DNA from: CAVUNY01 sp963768585
GTDB lineage: Bacteria > Chloroflexota > Anaerolineae > Anaerolineales > Anaerolineaceae
DNA: 64,000 nt
Assembly: GCA_963768585.1 (NCBI GenBank)
Contig: CAVYIF010000023.1
Span: forward strand, 324,819-388,818
Direction of reading: 5' to 3'
The notes below the pieces were generated by a model. The model made no database searches. It saw nothing but the letters and a program-made list of their open reading frames with translations, and was not told where the DNA came from. Below are positions 16,838 to 25,144 of this stretch, one piece after another (the stretch's first letter is position 1; the number at the start of each line of letters is the position of its first letter). A program made the position numbers and the translations under genes.

Positions 16838-18523
16838 TTATGTTCGCCCCGATTTCCAGATCGACCACATGATGTAAATGCCAAAGGCCACGCTAAACAA
16901 GAACGCGGCCCCGAAGAATATCTGCCCGATGGTTTCCAATTCGGGCGGCAAATAAGTGCGTACGACCATTCCCAGGGAAACGATCGTCGCGCCAATGATG
17001 ATTGAAAGGGCGAGGCGGTTGGCCATCTTCTGCATTTGAGCGAGGATATCACGGAAACCATCGTAATTGACGTTGAACTCGAGCTGGCCCCTTTCCATTT
17101 GTTTGAGCAGGCGCGAGGTCTGGCGCGGCAGGTTCAGGCTTAATTCCAGTCCATCCAGGGCGGTCTTTCCCAGGCGTGGGATCAATTTCTGGGGCGAGCG
17201 CTGTTCTTGCCAGTAGTGAAGCACGTATGGGGCCGCAAAGTCGAGCATGCGAAAATCCGGATAGAGGGTCATGCTGATGCCTTCGTTGATGGTCGACATG
17301 CGGGCCAGCATAGCCATCTCCCCCGGCATCTGCAGCCCATGGCGGTAAGCAATTTCCAAAATCTGGTTCAGCACCTGAGTGGCGGTTAAGAATTGCGCTG
17401 AACCGCCGATGTAGCTTTCAAAGATGTGTTCCAGGTCCATAGCCAGCTGGCGTTGGCGGATGGGTTTGCGGGTAATCCCGGCATCCATCAGCTCGTCCAC
17501 CAGGATTTCGGCATCCTTGGTTGCCATGGCGATGATCATGGTTAGAAGCGAATTCTTCATGGCGTTGGTCAGCCGGCCGACCATCCCGAAGTCCATCACT
17601 GCCAGGCTGGCATCTGGCTGGACAAAGAAATTGCCAGGATGCGGATCGGCATGGAAAAAACCGAATTCAAAAAGCTGACGCAAAGTAAAACGTCCGGCAT
17701 TTTCTGCCACCTGGCGCATATTGATCCCGGCAGATTTCATGGCGGTCACATCGTTGATCTTGATCCCATAAACTCGTTCCAGGGTAATGACTGCCGGCGT
17801 GGTCAGATCCCAAAAAATATACGGGATGTAAATGGTGGGATCGTCGCTAAAATTTTTCTTGAAGATGTTCGCGTTTCGGCCTTCGCGGACGTAGTCCAAC
17901 TCGTTGCGCAGGCGAAATGAAAATTCTTCAACAAGGGCGTTTAAGTCATACAATTGTCCCAGGGAGGTATGGTCCATGATCCAGGTGGCCATCGTCCCCA
18001 GGATTTCAAGATCCTGATGGATGATTTTGGCCACATCTGGCCGGCGGATTTTTACCACCACCTTGATTCCATTCTTCAGACGACCGGCATACACCTGGCC
18101 AATGGAGGCTGAAGCCAGCGGGTGAGGATCAAACTCGGAGAAAATCTCCGCGGCCGGCTTTCCCAATTCCTGGATCAGCACCTTTTCCATTTCTTCGAAG
18201 GGCAGTGGGGGGACCTCATCCTGAAGTTTCCCTAATTCGGTGATGTACTCGGGCGGCAGCAGGTCAGGCCGGGTAGATAAGGCCTGACCCAACTTAATAA
18301 ATGTGGCTCCCAGTTCATAGAAAGCCTCGCGTAAATGTTCCGCCTGCTGGCGGTTGTGACCTTCCTGGATAAAACCAGGCGGCTCATGCCGGGCTGCGGC
18401 ATTTGCCCCCATCTGAGAAAGGATCCATCCCCAGCCGTGGCGCGTCAGGACTGAAACGATAAAGCGTGTTCTGCCTACCAGGCCGCGCCGCGGGAGCCAG
18501 GGAATTTTGAAGGCCCTATTCAT
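16838..18523 (-). CDS. ABC1/UbiB family atypical kinase
   Basis: 561-residue membrane-associated protein-kinase-like ATPase of the ABC1/AarF/UbiB family, linked in other organisms to isoprenoid quinone metabolism. Marks: the KxGQ-type motif FIKLGQALSTRPDLLPPEY, ASASIGQVYAG replacing the usual P-loop, VVVKIRRPDV with the ATP-binding lysine, HADPHPGNFFV and VMDFGMVGRL. Two hydrophobic helices close the C-terminus (LALSIIIGATIVSLGM and IGQIFFGAAFLFSVAFGIYI). The start overlaps the end of the upstream hsp20 gene by 8 bases, so the two are coupled. Confidence 0.93.
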   Translation of the reverse strand: MNRAFKIPWLPRRGLVGRTRFIVSVLTRHGWGWILSQMGANAAARHEPPGFIQEGHNRQQAEHLREAFYELGATFIKLGQALSTRPDLLPPEYITELGKLQDEVPPLPFEEMEKVLIQELGKPAAEIFSEFDPHPLASASIGQVYAGRLKNGIKVVVKIRRPDVAKIIHQDLEILGTMATWIMDHTSLGQLYDLNALVEEFSFRLRNELDYVREGRNANIFKKNFSDDPTIYIPYIFWDLTTPAVITLERVYGIKINDVTAMKSAGINMRQVAENAGRFTLRQLFEFGFFHADPHPGNFFVQPDASLAVMDFGMVGRLTNAMKNSLLTMIIAMATKDAEILVDELMDAGITRKPIRQRQLAMDLEHIFESYIGGSAQFLTATQVLNQILEIAYRHGLQMPGEMAMLARMSTINEGISMTLYPDFRMLDFAAPYVLHYWQEQRSPQKLIPRLGKTALDGLELSLNLPRQTSRLLKQMERGQLEFNVNYDGFRDILAQMQKMANRLALSIIIGATIVSLGMVVRTYLPPELETIGQIFFGAAFLFSVAFGIYIMWSIWKSGRT

Positions 18524-18968
18524 TTACAATTTTTATGCTCTTTGGCCGGACGGCATCGGCTTTTGGCAGGGTGAGGGTCAGCACGCCCTCCTTCAACCTG
18601 GCTTCACCATGTTCGCTATCCACTTCCACCGGCAAGGTCACCGAACGGCTGAAACTTGTGGCCCGCCGTTCGCGGCGCAAATAGTTGGCTTCTTCAAATT
18701 CTTTGTTTTCTTTCAGTTCGCCTTTGATCGTCAGGGTGTTTCCGGTGACGCTGATATTGACATCTTCTGCCTTGACACCCGGCAGGTTTGTCTGGATGAC
18801 CAGCGCCGGACCGGTGTCGACAATATCAAGTGGAATGGCTACGGCAGCAACCGCAGACGGCATCAGGTCTCGGGGAAATACCCATCCGCCTTCTGCCATC
18901 TGGCGCAGCGCATCGCGGTAGGTGTTTAATTCCACAAACGGATCGAAATTGAAAATTGAGTTTGTCAT
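18516..18968 (-). CDS. Hsp20/alpha-crystallin small heat shock protein
   Basis: 150-residue ATP-independent holdase chaperone. The alpha-crystallin domain runs from about residue 45 to the end, with VQTNLPGVKAEDVNISVTGN, the FSRSVTLPVEVD strand and ARLKEGVLTLTLPKAD, followed by the short C-terminal tail RPKSIKIVNE. ATG 18968 was chosen for its AAGGAG site; an upstream ATG at 19004 lacks one. The promoter region carries a direct repeat described separately. Confidence 0.94.
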   Translation of the reverse strand: MTNSIFNFDPFVELNTYRDALRQMAEGGWVFPRDLMPSAVAAVAIPLDIVDTGPALVIQTNLPGVKAEDVNISVTGNTLTIKGELKENKEFEEANYLRRERRATSFSRSVTLPVEVDSEHGEARLKEGVLTLTLPKADAVRPKSIKIVNE

Positions 18969-19013
18969 GAAAATCTCCTTTAGTGCACAACAAAACACGA
19001 ACACTTATTAATA

Positions 19014-19089
19014 TTCTAGTCCAAAAATGCTTTTCTAGTCCAACGATTTAACCGATCTTTGAAAAAGATTTCATTGATGATGATATACT
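19014..19089. promoter_or_regulatory. Divergent hsp20/alr control region with a direct repeat
   Basis: TTCTAGTCCAA occurs twice (19014-19024 and 19033-19043, a 19-bp period); on the hsp20 strand it reads TTGGACTAGAA. No CIRCE element is seen. On the alr strand TATACT at 19084-19089 lies 7 nt before the alr ATG. Confidence 0.5.
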
Positions 19090-19096
19090 AACCGCC

Positions 19097-20227
19097 ATGG
19101 ATACAGCGGCATTATCGAACTGGTTAGAAATTGACCTGGATGCGATCCGCAGTAATGTGCGTGAACTGGGCCGAATCAGCGGGGTTAAGGTCATGGCGAT
19201 CGTCAAGGCCAACGGCTACGGACACGGTATCGTGAAGGCAGGCGTGGCCGCCCTCCAGGGCGGGGCAGACTGGTTAGGCGTGGCGCGGATCGAAGAAGCG
19301 CTGGTTTTGCGAGCAGCAGGCGTGACCCATCCACTGCTGGTTTTGGGCTATACCTCACCCTTGCGAGCGGCTGAAGCGGCTCTGCAGGAGATCAGCCTGG
19401 CAGTTTACGACCTGGAACTGGCCGAGGCATATGGCGGGATTGCCAAAAAAATGGGCCGGCAGATCAAAATCCACGCCAAGTTTGATTCGGGAATGGGGCG
19501 GTTGGGCGTTTTTCCGGAAGATGGCCTGGCTTTCATGCAAAATCTGGTGAGAATCGCCGGGTTAGAAATCGAAGGCATGTTCACCCATTTTGCCCGCTCC
19601 GATGAGCCGGATGTGGCCACGACGGACTGGCAAATACAGCGCTTTCAGAGTCTGGTTGGCCAGTTGGCCCCAATCGGCCTACGCCCGCCGCTGGTACATG
19701 CTGCCAATTCGGCTGCGGCACTTTATTTTCCGGAGGCTCGCTTTGATATGGTGCGCTGCGGGATCGCGATTTATGGCCTTCAGCCATCCGCCGAAGCGCC
19801 CTTACCGGATGCTTTTCGCCCGGCATTAAGCTGGAAAGCGCATCTCAGCTCGGTAAAATATTTGCCGGCAAACCACGGCATCGGGTACAGCTATCGCTAT
19901 ACCACCCAGGCACGAGAAAAGATTGGTGTGGTTCCGGCCGGTTATGCGGATGGTTTCCGCCGGCGGGTGGGAAATTTTGCCCTGGTGGGTGGGAAGCGCG
20001 TCAAACTGGCGGGCGGGGTGTGCATGGATCAGATTATGCTGCGGTTGGACGATGTTCCCGAAGCCAGGTTCGGCGATGAGGTGGTATTAATCGGGCGCCA
20101 GGGCGATGAAACGATCACCGCCGAGGAAATCGGCCGTGAATGGGGTACGGTGAATTATGACGTGGTTTGTGGGCTGCAAGCCCGTGTGCCGCGTCTGTAT
20201 CTGCATGAAAGAGATGAAATTTTATGA
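19097..20227 (+). CDS. alr: Alanine racemase
   Basis: 376-residue PLP enzyme interconverting L- and D-alanine for peptidoglycan. The PLP lysine is Lys37 in AIVKANGYGHG. Further marks are HAKFDSGMGRLGV, FTHFARSDEPD, the substrate region GIGYSYRYTT and the C-terminal GYADGFRRRVGN. No ribosome site precedes the ATG, and a -10-like TATACT 7 nt upstream suggests a leaderless mRNA. The stop overlaps the recJ start by four bases (ATGA). Confidence 0.97.
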   Translation: MDTAALSNWLEIDLDAIRSNVRELGRISGVKVMAIVKANGYGHGIVKAGVAALQGGADWLGVARIEEALVLRAAGVTHPLLVLGYTSPLRAAEAALQEISLAVYDLELAEAYGGIAKKMGRQIKIHAKFDSGMGRLGVFPEDGLAFMQNLVRIAGLEIEGMFTHFARSDEPDVATTDWQIQRFQSLVGQLAPIGLRPPLVHAANSAAALYFPEARFDMVRCGIAIYGLQPSAEAPLPDAFRPALSWKAHLSSVKYLPANHGIGYSYRYTTQAREKIGVVPAGYADGFRRRVGNFALVGGKRVKLAGGVCMDQIMLRLDDVPEARFGDEVVLIGRQGDETITAEEIGREWGTVNYDVVCGLQARVPRLYLHERDEIL

Positions 20228-21930
20228 AACGTGATCTGAATAAGGTTTGGGAGGTGGCGCCGCCGCTCCCAGCGGAGGCGGAGAAAGAGCTATCCATATA
20301 TAAACCGGTGATGCGCCAACTTTTATTTAACCGGGGCATCATCACGCAAGAACAGTCTTTGGTTTATCTGAACCGCCAGGGGCCCTTATATGACCCGTTT
20401 CTGCTGACGGGAATGGATGCGGCGGTAGAGCGCATCGAACGCGCCATTCGTCTGGCAGAGCGCATCGCTGTTTATGGGGATTACGATGTGGATGGGGTAA
20501 CGGCAACCACATTGATGGTTCAGGTTTTACGCGCTTTGGGGGGCAATGCTGAGGCTTATATTCCGGATCGCTTTGATGAAGGTTATGGACTGAACAATGC
20601 AGCGCTTGACCAGCTGGCGCAAGAACAGGTGAAGTTGATCGTCACCGTGGACTGTGGAATCCGTTCGCTGGCAGAAGCAGCGCATGCCCGAGAGTCGGGC
20701 CTGGATATGGTGATCAGCGATCATCATGAACCGAAGGATGAACTCCCGGTGGCTGTGGCAGTCATCAATCCCAAACAGCCCGGCGACCAGTATCCCGAAC
20801 AAAATCTGGCTGGGGTCGGTCTGGCCTTTAAAATTGCTCAGGCCCTCTTTCAAAAGCTCGCCGGGGATGCCGGGCAGGCGGATGCCTGGTTGGATCTGGT
20901 GGCGGTTGGGACGGTGGCGGACATTGTGCCGCTCAGTGGGGAGAACCGCGCCCTGGTGAAAGCCGGCCTGGGGCTGCTCCGCCAGGGGCAAAGGCAGGGG
21001 CTGCGTTCGCTGGCGGGAGCTGCCGGATTCAAGACCAGTGACAATCTCACCGCGCGGGATATTGGTTTTATGTTGGGGCCGCGTTTAAACGCAGCTGGCC
21101 GGTTGGAGTCGGCCATGGCAGCCTTTGACCTGCTCATGGCGGAAGAAACCCAGGTGGCGGGTCCTCTGGCACTCAAGCTGGATGACCAGAACCGCGAGCG
21201 TCAGCGTTTGACTCAAACCATGCAGTCGGAAGCCGAGGATTTGTTTGCTGCACAGGAGACTGCTCCGCTGCTGATTTTTGCATATAAGCCCGAATTTGAG
21301 TTTAAATCGGCCGGTCTGGTGGGCCTGGTGGCTTCACGTTTGACGGATGCCTATTACCGGCCTTCGATCGTGGCCTGCCAGGAAAATGGGTTTATCCGGG
21401 CTTCCTGCCGCAGCATTCCCGAGTTTCACATTACCCAGGCGTTGGATGAATGTTCAGATTTGTTGGTCCGCCACGGCGGGCATGCCATGGCGGCTGGATT
21501 TACCGTGCAGGAAGACAAATTAACTGAATTAATCGCCGGTTTGAATGCGATTGCTGAACGCAAGCTGGCGCAGCTCGAACTGCGCCCGGTGGTGCACGCC
21601 GATCTGGAACTTGCGCTGCGCGATCTACGCCCGGATCTGTTGACGGACCTCGACCAATTGGAACCCACCGGGTTGGGCAACCACGGTGCCTATTTCATCA
21701 GCCGCAACCTGCAGATCAAACGCGTGATTCTCATGGGGCGCGAGAAACAGCACCTGAAACTGGTGGTGACGGATGGGCGCATCACCTATGACGCCGTCGC
21801 TTTTCGCATGGGATACCTGGCGGATCAGCTGCCGGCGCGGATAGATTTGCTGTATGCCTTTGAACGAAATTATTACAATGGGCGGGTCACACTGCAGTTG
21901 ATGGTGCGCGATATTAAGCCGTCTGCTTAA
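20224..21930 (+). CDS. recJ: Single-stranded-DNA-specific exonuclease RecJ
   Basis: 568-residue 5'-3' exonuclease acting in recombination and mismatch repair. Metal-binding motifs of the DHH superfamily are present: YGDYDVDGVTATTLM (I), VTVDCGI (II), VISDHHEP (III, the DHH) and DLVAVGTVADIVPL (IV). The DHHA1 part contains FKSAGLVGLVASRL and GGHAMAAGFTV. The length is that of a minimal RecJ core with its OB domain. It is translationally coupled to alr. Confidence 0.96.
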   Translation: MKRDLNKVWEVAPPLPAEAEKELSIYKPVMRQLLFNRGIITQEQSLVYLNRQGPLYDPFLLTGMDAAVERIERAIRLAERIAVYGDYDVDGVTATTLMVQVLRALGGNAEAYIPDRFDEGYGLNNAALDQLAQEQVKLIVTVDCGIRSLAEAAHARESGLDMVISDHHEPKDELPVAVAVINPKQPGDQYPEQNLAGVGLAFKIAQALFQKLAGDAGQADAWLDLVAVGTVADIVPLSGENRALVKAGLGLLRQGQRQGLRSLAGAAGFKTSDNLTARDIGFMLGPRLNAAGRLESAMAAFDLLMAEETQVAGPLALKLDDQNRERQRLTQTMQSEAEDLFAAQETAPLLIFAYKPEFEFKSAGLVGLVASRLTDAYYRPSIVACQENGFIRASCRSIPEFHITQALDECSDLLVRHGGHAMAAGFTVQEDKLTELIAGLNAIAERKLAQLELRPVVHADLELALRDLRPDLLTDLDQLEPTGLGNHGAYFISRNLQIKRVILMGREKQHLKLVVTDGRITYDAVAFRMGYLADQLPARIDLLYAFERNYYNGRVTLQLMVRDIKPSA

Positions 21931-22074
21931 GGATAGGATTTCCGAAATATTTTTTTTAGCATTACAGCTTTGTAATTTTGTTTTGTCACCGGTTGGAGCC
22001 CGTTTCAATTAACGCTCATGCTATAATGAAAAATAGCCTAATTTTCAATACTTTCCTCGTTTTGGAGGGAGTGC

Positions 22075-23421
22075 ATGACCAACCAAACATCTGCAAAAAC
22101 TAAATCAAGCGCCCGCTTGAGCGGACCAAACGCAGCTTTTATCCCACCGCCGATTAGCCGTGTCGAAGATACAGGCTTATCTCCGCTCTGGCTGCAAGAC
22201 CTGATTTTAAAAGTGCTTTATTTTCAAGGTTATTTGACCGGTTTTCGGGTAGCCGAAGAGGTGGCTTTGCCCTATGCGGGGGTAACCGACAAGCTTCTCG
22301 AAGAGTTGAAAAAAGATAAACTGGTCGAGGTTCGCGGCACTCAAATGGGGTTGGGTGAGGGAGCTTACCAGTATGCGATCACCGGGGCGGGTATTGCCCG
22401 CGCGCGCGAAGCATTGGAACGCAGCCAGTATGCCGGTCCAGCACCGGTAACGGTGGAAATTTATAACGCAGCGCAAAGACGCCAAAGCCGCGGGCATATT
22501 ATGGTAACCAGCCGGACAATGCGCCAGGTGTTGGGCTCCCTGACCTTATCAGAGAAGATATTTCATCATATCGGTCCGGCAGTCAATTCGGGTACATCGA
22601 TTTTCATTTACGGTCCGCCTGGCAACGGCAAGACCAGCATCGCGCGCGCAATTGGCAACTTGATCGAAAGCCAGCCGCTTTACATTCCATTTGCCTTATA
22701 TGCCGATGGGCAAGTCATCAAGCTGTATGACGAAGTCAATCAGAAGTTAGCGCCGGATGCAGACGCCGGACCGAATGGGACCGGTTCGCTGCGGTCCCTG
22801 CAGAGGCGGGATCCGCGCTGGATAAAAATTCGCCGGCCTTTTATTACGGTGGGTGGTGAACTGACCCTGGCAGGATTGGACCTGGTTTATGACGATGTGC
22901 ACCGGTTTTACGAGGCTCCTTTCCAGCTAAAAGCCAACGGCGGTATTTTATTGATCGATGACTTTGGCCGCCAACAGGTGCGCCCGCGCGATCTGCTTAA
23001 CCGCTGGATCGTCCCTTTGGAAAACAGGATTGACTATTTGACCCTGCATACCGGGCGCAAGATTGAGCTGGTATTCGATGTGCTGGTGATTTTCTCGACC
23101 AATTTACCGCCAAAGGACCTGGTGGATGAGGCTTTCTTGCGCCGCTTACGGCACAAGATCGAGATCACCGACCCGTCTTTCGAAGAATTCCGCGAAATCT
23201 TCAGGCGCGTAACCCAGCAAAAAGGGGTCGTTTATAACGAGCAAATTCTGGCCTATTTGCTGCAGGAATGGTATGTCAAACGTAATCGCAAGCTGCGTGC
23301 ATCTCATCCCCGCGACCTGTGTGATCAGATTCTGGACATTGCCCACTATCATGCCGTTGAACCGGAAATGACCAAAGAATTGATCGACCAGGCGGCCGAA
23401 TCTTATTTCGTCGAATTATGA
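22075..23421 (+). CDS. AAA family ATPase with N-terminal winged-helix-like region
   Basis: 448-residue predicted ATPase of unknown task. Residues 20-120 look like a winged-helix segment (LILKVLYFQGYLTGFRVAEE). The ATPase follows with Walker A YGPPGNGKTSIARAIG, Walker B ILLIDDFGRQQV, sensor-type LVIFSTNLPPKDLVDEAF and the arginine segment RRLRHKIEI. A TATAAT box at 22022-22027 and GGAGGGAG before the ATG give it a conventional leader. It is the first gene of a chain overlapping by ATGA with the phosphodiesterase gene. Similar MoxR/RuvB-like folds make a remodelling role possible. Confidence 0.82.
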   Translation: MTNQTSAKTKSSARLSGPNAAFIPPPISRVEDTGLSPLWLQDLILKVLYFQGYLTGFRVAEEVALPYAGVTDKLLEELKKDKLVEVRGTQMGLGEGAYQYAITGAGIARAREALERSQYAGPAPVTVEIYNAAQRRQSRGHIMVTSRTMRQVLGSLTLSEKIFHHIGPAVNSGTSIFIYGPPGNGKTSIARAIGNLIESQPLYIPFALYADGQVIKLYDEVNQKLAPDADAGPNGTGSLRSLQRRDPRWIKIRRPFITVGGELTLAGLDLVYDDVHRFYEAPFQLKANGGILLIDDFGRQQVRPRDLLNRWIVPLENRIDYLTLHTGRKIELVFDVLVIFSTNLPPKDLVDEAFLRRLRHKIEITDPSFEEFREIFRRVTQQKGVVYNEQILAYLLQEWYVKRNRKLRASHPRDLCDQILDIAHYHAVEPEMTKELIDQAAESYFVEL

Positions 23422-24167
23422 GTACAGTTTTCCCGTTTCAAAAACCGCTGGTTCTGGGACATCGCGGCGACTGCGCGCACGCCCCAGAAAATACATTGTC
23501 AGCCTTTCGCCTGGCGCTTGAGTCGGGTGCGGACGGGATTGAGTTGGATGCTCGCCTGACAGGCGATAACACGGTTATGGTATTACATGACGCAACGGTC
23601 GATCGGGTCACCAATGGACATGGTCGGTTGGCAAACATGACCCGGGCAGCAGTAGAGCGCCTGGATGCCGGGACCGGCGTTCATCCCCGCTTTGCAGGGG
23701 AGCGGATTCCAAGCCTGCAACTTGTGTTTGAGACTTTTGGCGCAGTCCCAATTTACGACCTGGAAATCAAGAATTTTGATGCTCCATTTAATGGATTGGA
23801 GCCCAAGGTGCTGGAACTGGTGCGGCAGTTTGGGTTGGAACAGCGCGTGATCGTCACTTCTTTTAACCCTTTTGCAGTGCGTTTCTTCAAGCAGAGGCTC
23901 CCTCAGGCACCGGTTGGGCTGCTTTTATCAGGTGGTCGCTGGGGAGGCCGGGTAGGGGCCCTGTTCAGTCGTTGGGCATCCGCTGGCCTGGTGGGGTTAG
24001 CCAGCGGTGAATTCTCCGCCGGTTTTCCTGCCCGCCACAAAGGGCGTGAAATTCTGGTATGGGGTGTGAAAACGCCAGAAGAGGTGCGCCATGCTGTAAA
24101 AGTTGGGGCTGCGGTTGTGATTGCAGATGACCCGGAGATGGCGCGCAACGCACTGAGGTCCCAATGA
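23418..24167 (+). CDS. Glycerophosphodiester phosphodiesterase
   Basis: 249-residue cytoplasmic GDPD enzyme releasing glycerol-3-phosphate from glycerophosphodiesters. Catalytic HRGDCAHAPENTLSAF near the N-terminus, IELDARLTGDNTVMVLHD with metal ligands and the second catalytic His, and IYDLEIKN are in place. There is no signal peptide. It overlaps both neighbours by four bases (ATGA at each end), so it is translated as part of the operon. UgpQ-type assignment is reasonable, but the substrate is not proven. Confidence 0.93.
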   Translation: MSTVFPFQKPLVLGHRGDCAHAPENTLSAFRLALESGADGIELDARLTGDNTVMVLHDATVDRVTNGHGRLANMTRAAVERLDAGTGVHPRFAGERIPSLQLVFETFGAVPIYDLEIKNFDAPFNGLEPKVLELVRQFGLEQRVIVTSFNPFAVRFFKQRLPQAPVGLLLSGGRWGGRVGALFSRWASAGLVGLASGEFSAGFPARHKGREILVWGVKTPEEVRHAVKVGAAVVIADDPEMARNALRSQ

Positions 24168-25132
24168 TCCCCGCGGAGTGGCTGGCGCAGGCCCAGCAGC
24201 GCCTATCCGCACAGCTGCTGCATACCCCAATGACTTACGACAGTGATTACGGTGTGTATTTAAAATGGGAAAATCACCAGCTCACCGGATCATTTAAAGT
24301 GCGCGGTGCATTCAATAAAGTGCTCAGCCTGCAGCCCTGGGAGCGTCAGCGAGGGTTGGTCACGGCATCCGCCGGCAATCACGGGCAGGGGGTAGCCCTG
24401 GCAGCCCAGCGCATTTCGGCACATGTAATCGTTTTTGCGTCCGATCAGGCCGTACCGGACAAACTTGCGGCAATGCGTGCCATGGGGGCAGATGTTCGTC
24501 TGGTGCCAGGGTTGTATACAGAGGCAGAGCAAGCCGGGATCAAATTTGCCAGGGAAATGAATATGACCTGGGTATCGCCCTATAACGATGTCCAGGTGAT
24601 TGCCGGGCAATCCACGTTGGGGTATGAAGTTATCCAGGATCTGGCTGAGTTTGGTGAGTGCTCCGAAAATCTGGCGGTTGCCATTCCGGTGGGTGGTGGG
24701 GGACTGGCTGCTGGGGTTGGGTTGGCGCTGCAGGGTATGGTTCCCCGCCCGCATCTGGTTGGCGTCCAATCGATGGCGTCTCCGTATTTTCATGCCTTGT
24801 ACTACCAGGACTCACAGGAAGGGGTAATCGAAAGCCCTACGCTGGCGGATGGGTTAGAAGGACCCATCGAAGCAGGCTCCATGACGATCCCGCTGGTGCG
24901 TTCCGTTCTGGATGAAATCGTGCTGGTTGAAGAGGATGAAATTGGACGGGCTGTGGCGCTTGCTTACCGGCGTTATGGTGAAGTAATCGAAGGATCGGCG
25001 GCGGCATCGCTGGCAGCTGCGCTATCTGGTAAAATTACCCATCGCCCGGTGGTTGTGCTGCTGACGGGGGGCAACATCCAGCCGGAGGTGCACCAAAAGC
25101 TGGTATCTGATTGGAAGGATACCAGTTGGTGA
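24164..25132 (+). CDS. PLP-dependent threonine/serine dehydratase family protein
   Basis: 322-residue fold-type II PLP enzyme. The PLP lysine is in GSFKVRGAFNKV, ASAGNHGQGVALAAQ binds the substrate carboxylate, and VGGGGLAAGVGLALQG forms the phosphate-binding loop. The length fits the catabolic threonine dehydratase or serine racemase type without the regulatory ACT domain. Substrate (L-threonine, L-serine or a hydroxy-aspartate) cannot be read from the sequence. It sits in the ATGA-coupled operon and precedes the GH3 gene by 12 nt. Confidence 0.9.
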   Translation: MIPAEWLAQAQQRLSAQLLHTPMTYDSDYGVYLKWENHQLTGSFKVRGAFNKVLSLQPWERQRGLVTASAGNHGQGVALAAQRISAHVIVFASDQAVPDKLAAMRAMGADVRLVPGLYTEAEQAGIKFAREMNMTWVSPYNDVQVIAGQSTLGYEVIQDLAEFGECSENLAVAIPVGGGGLAAGVGLALQGMVPRPHLVGVQSMASPYFHALYYQDSQEGVIESPTLADGLEGPIEAGSMTIPLVRSVLDEIVLVEEDEIGRAVALAYRRYGEVIEGSAAASLAAALSGKITHRPVVVLLTGGNIQPEVHQKLVSDWKDTSW

Positions 25133-25144
25133 AGGAAGAGACCC

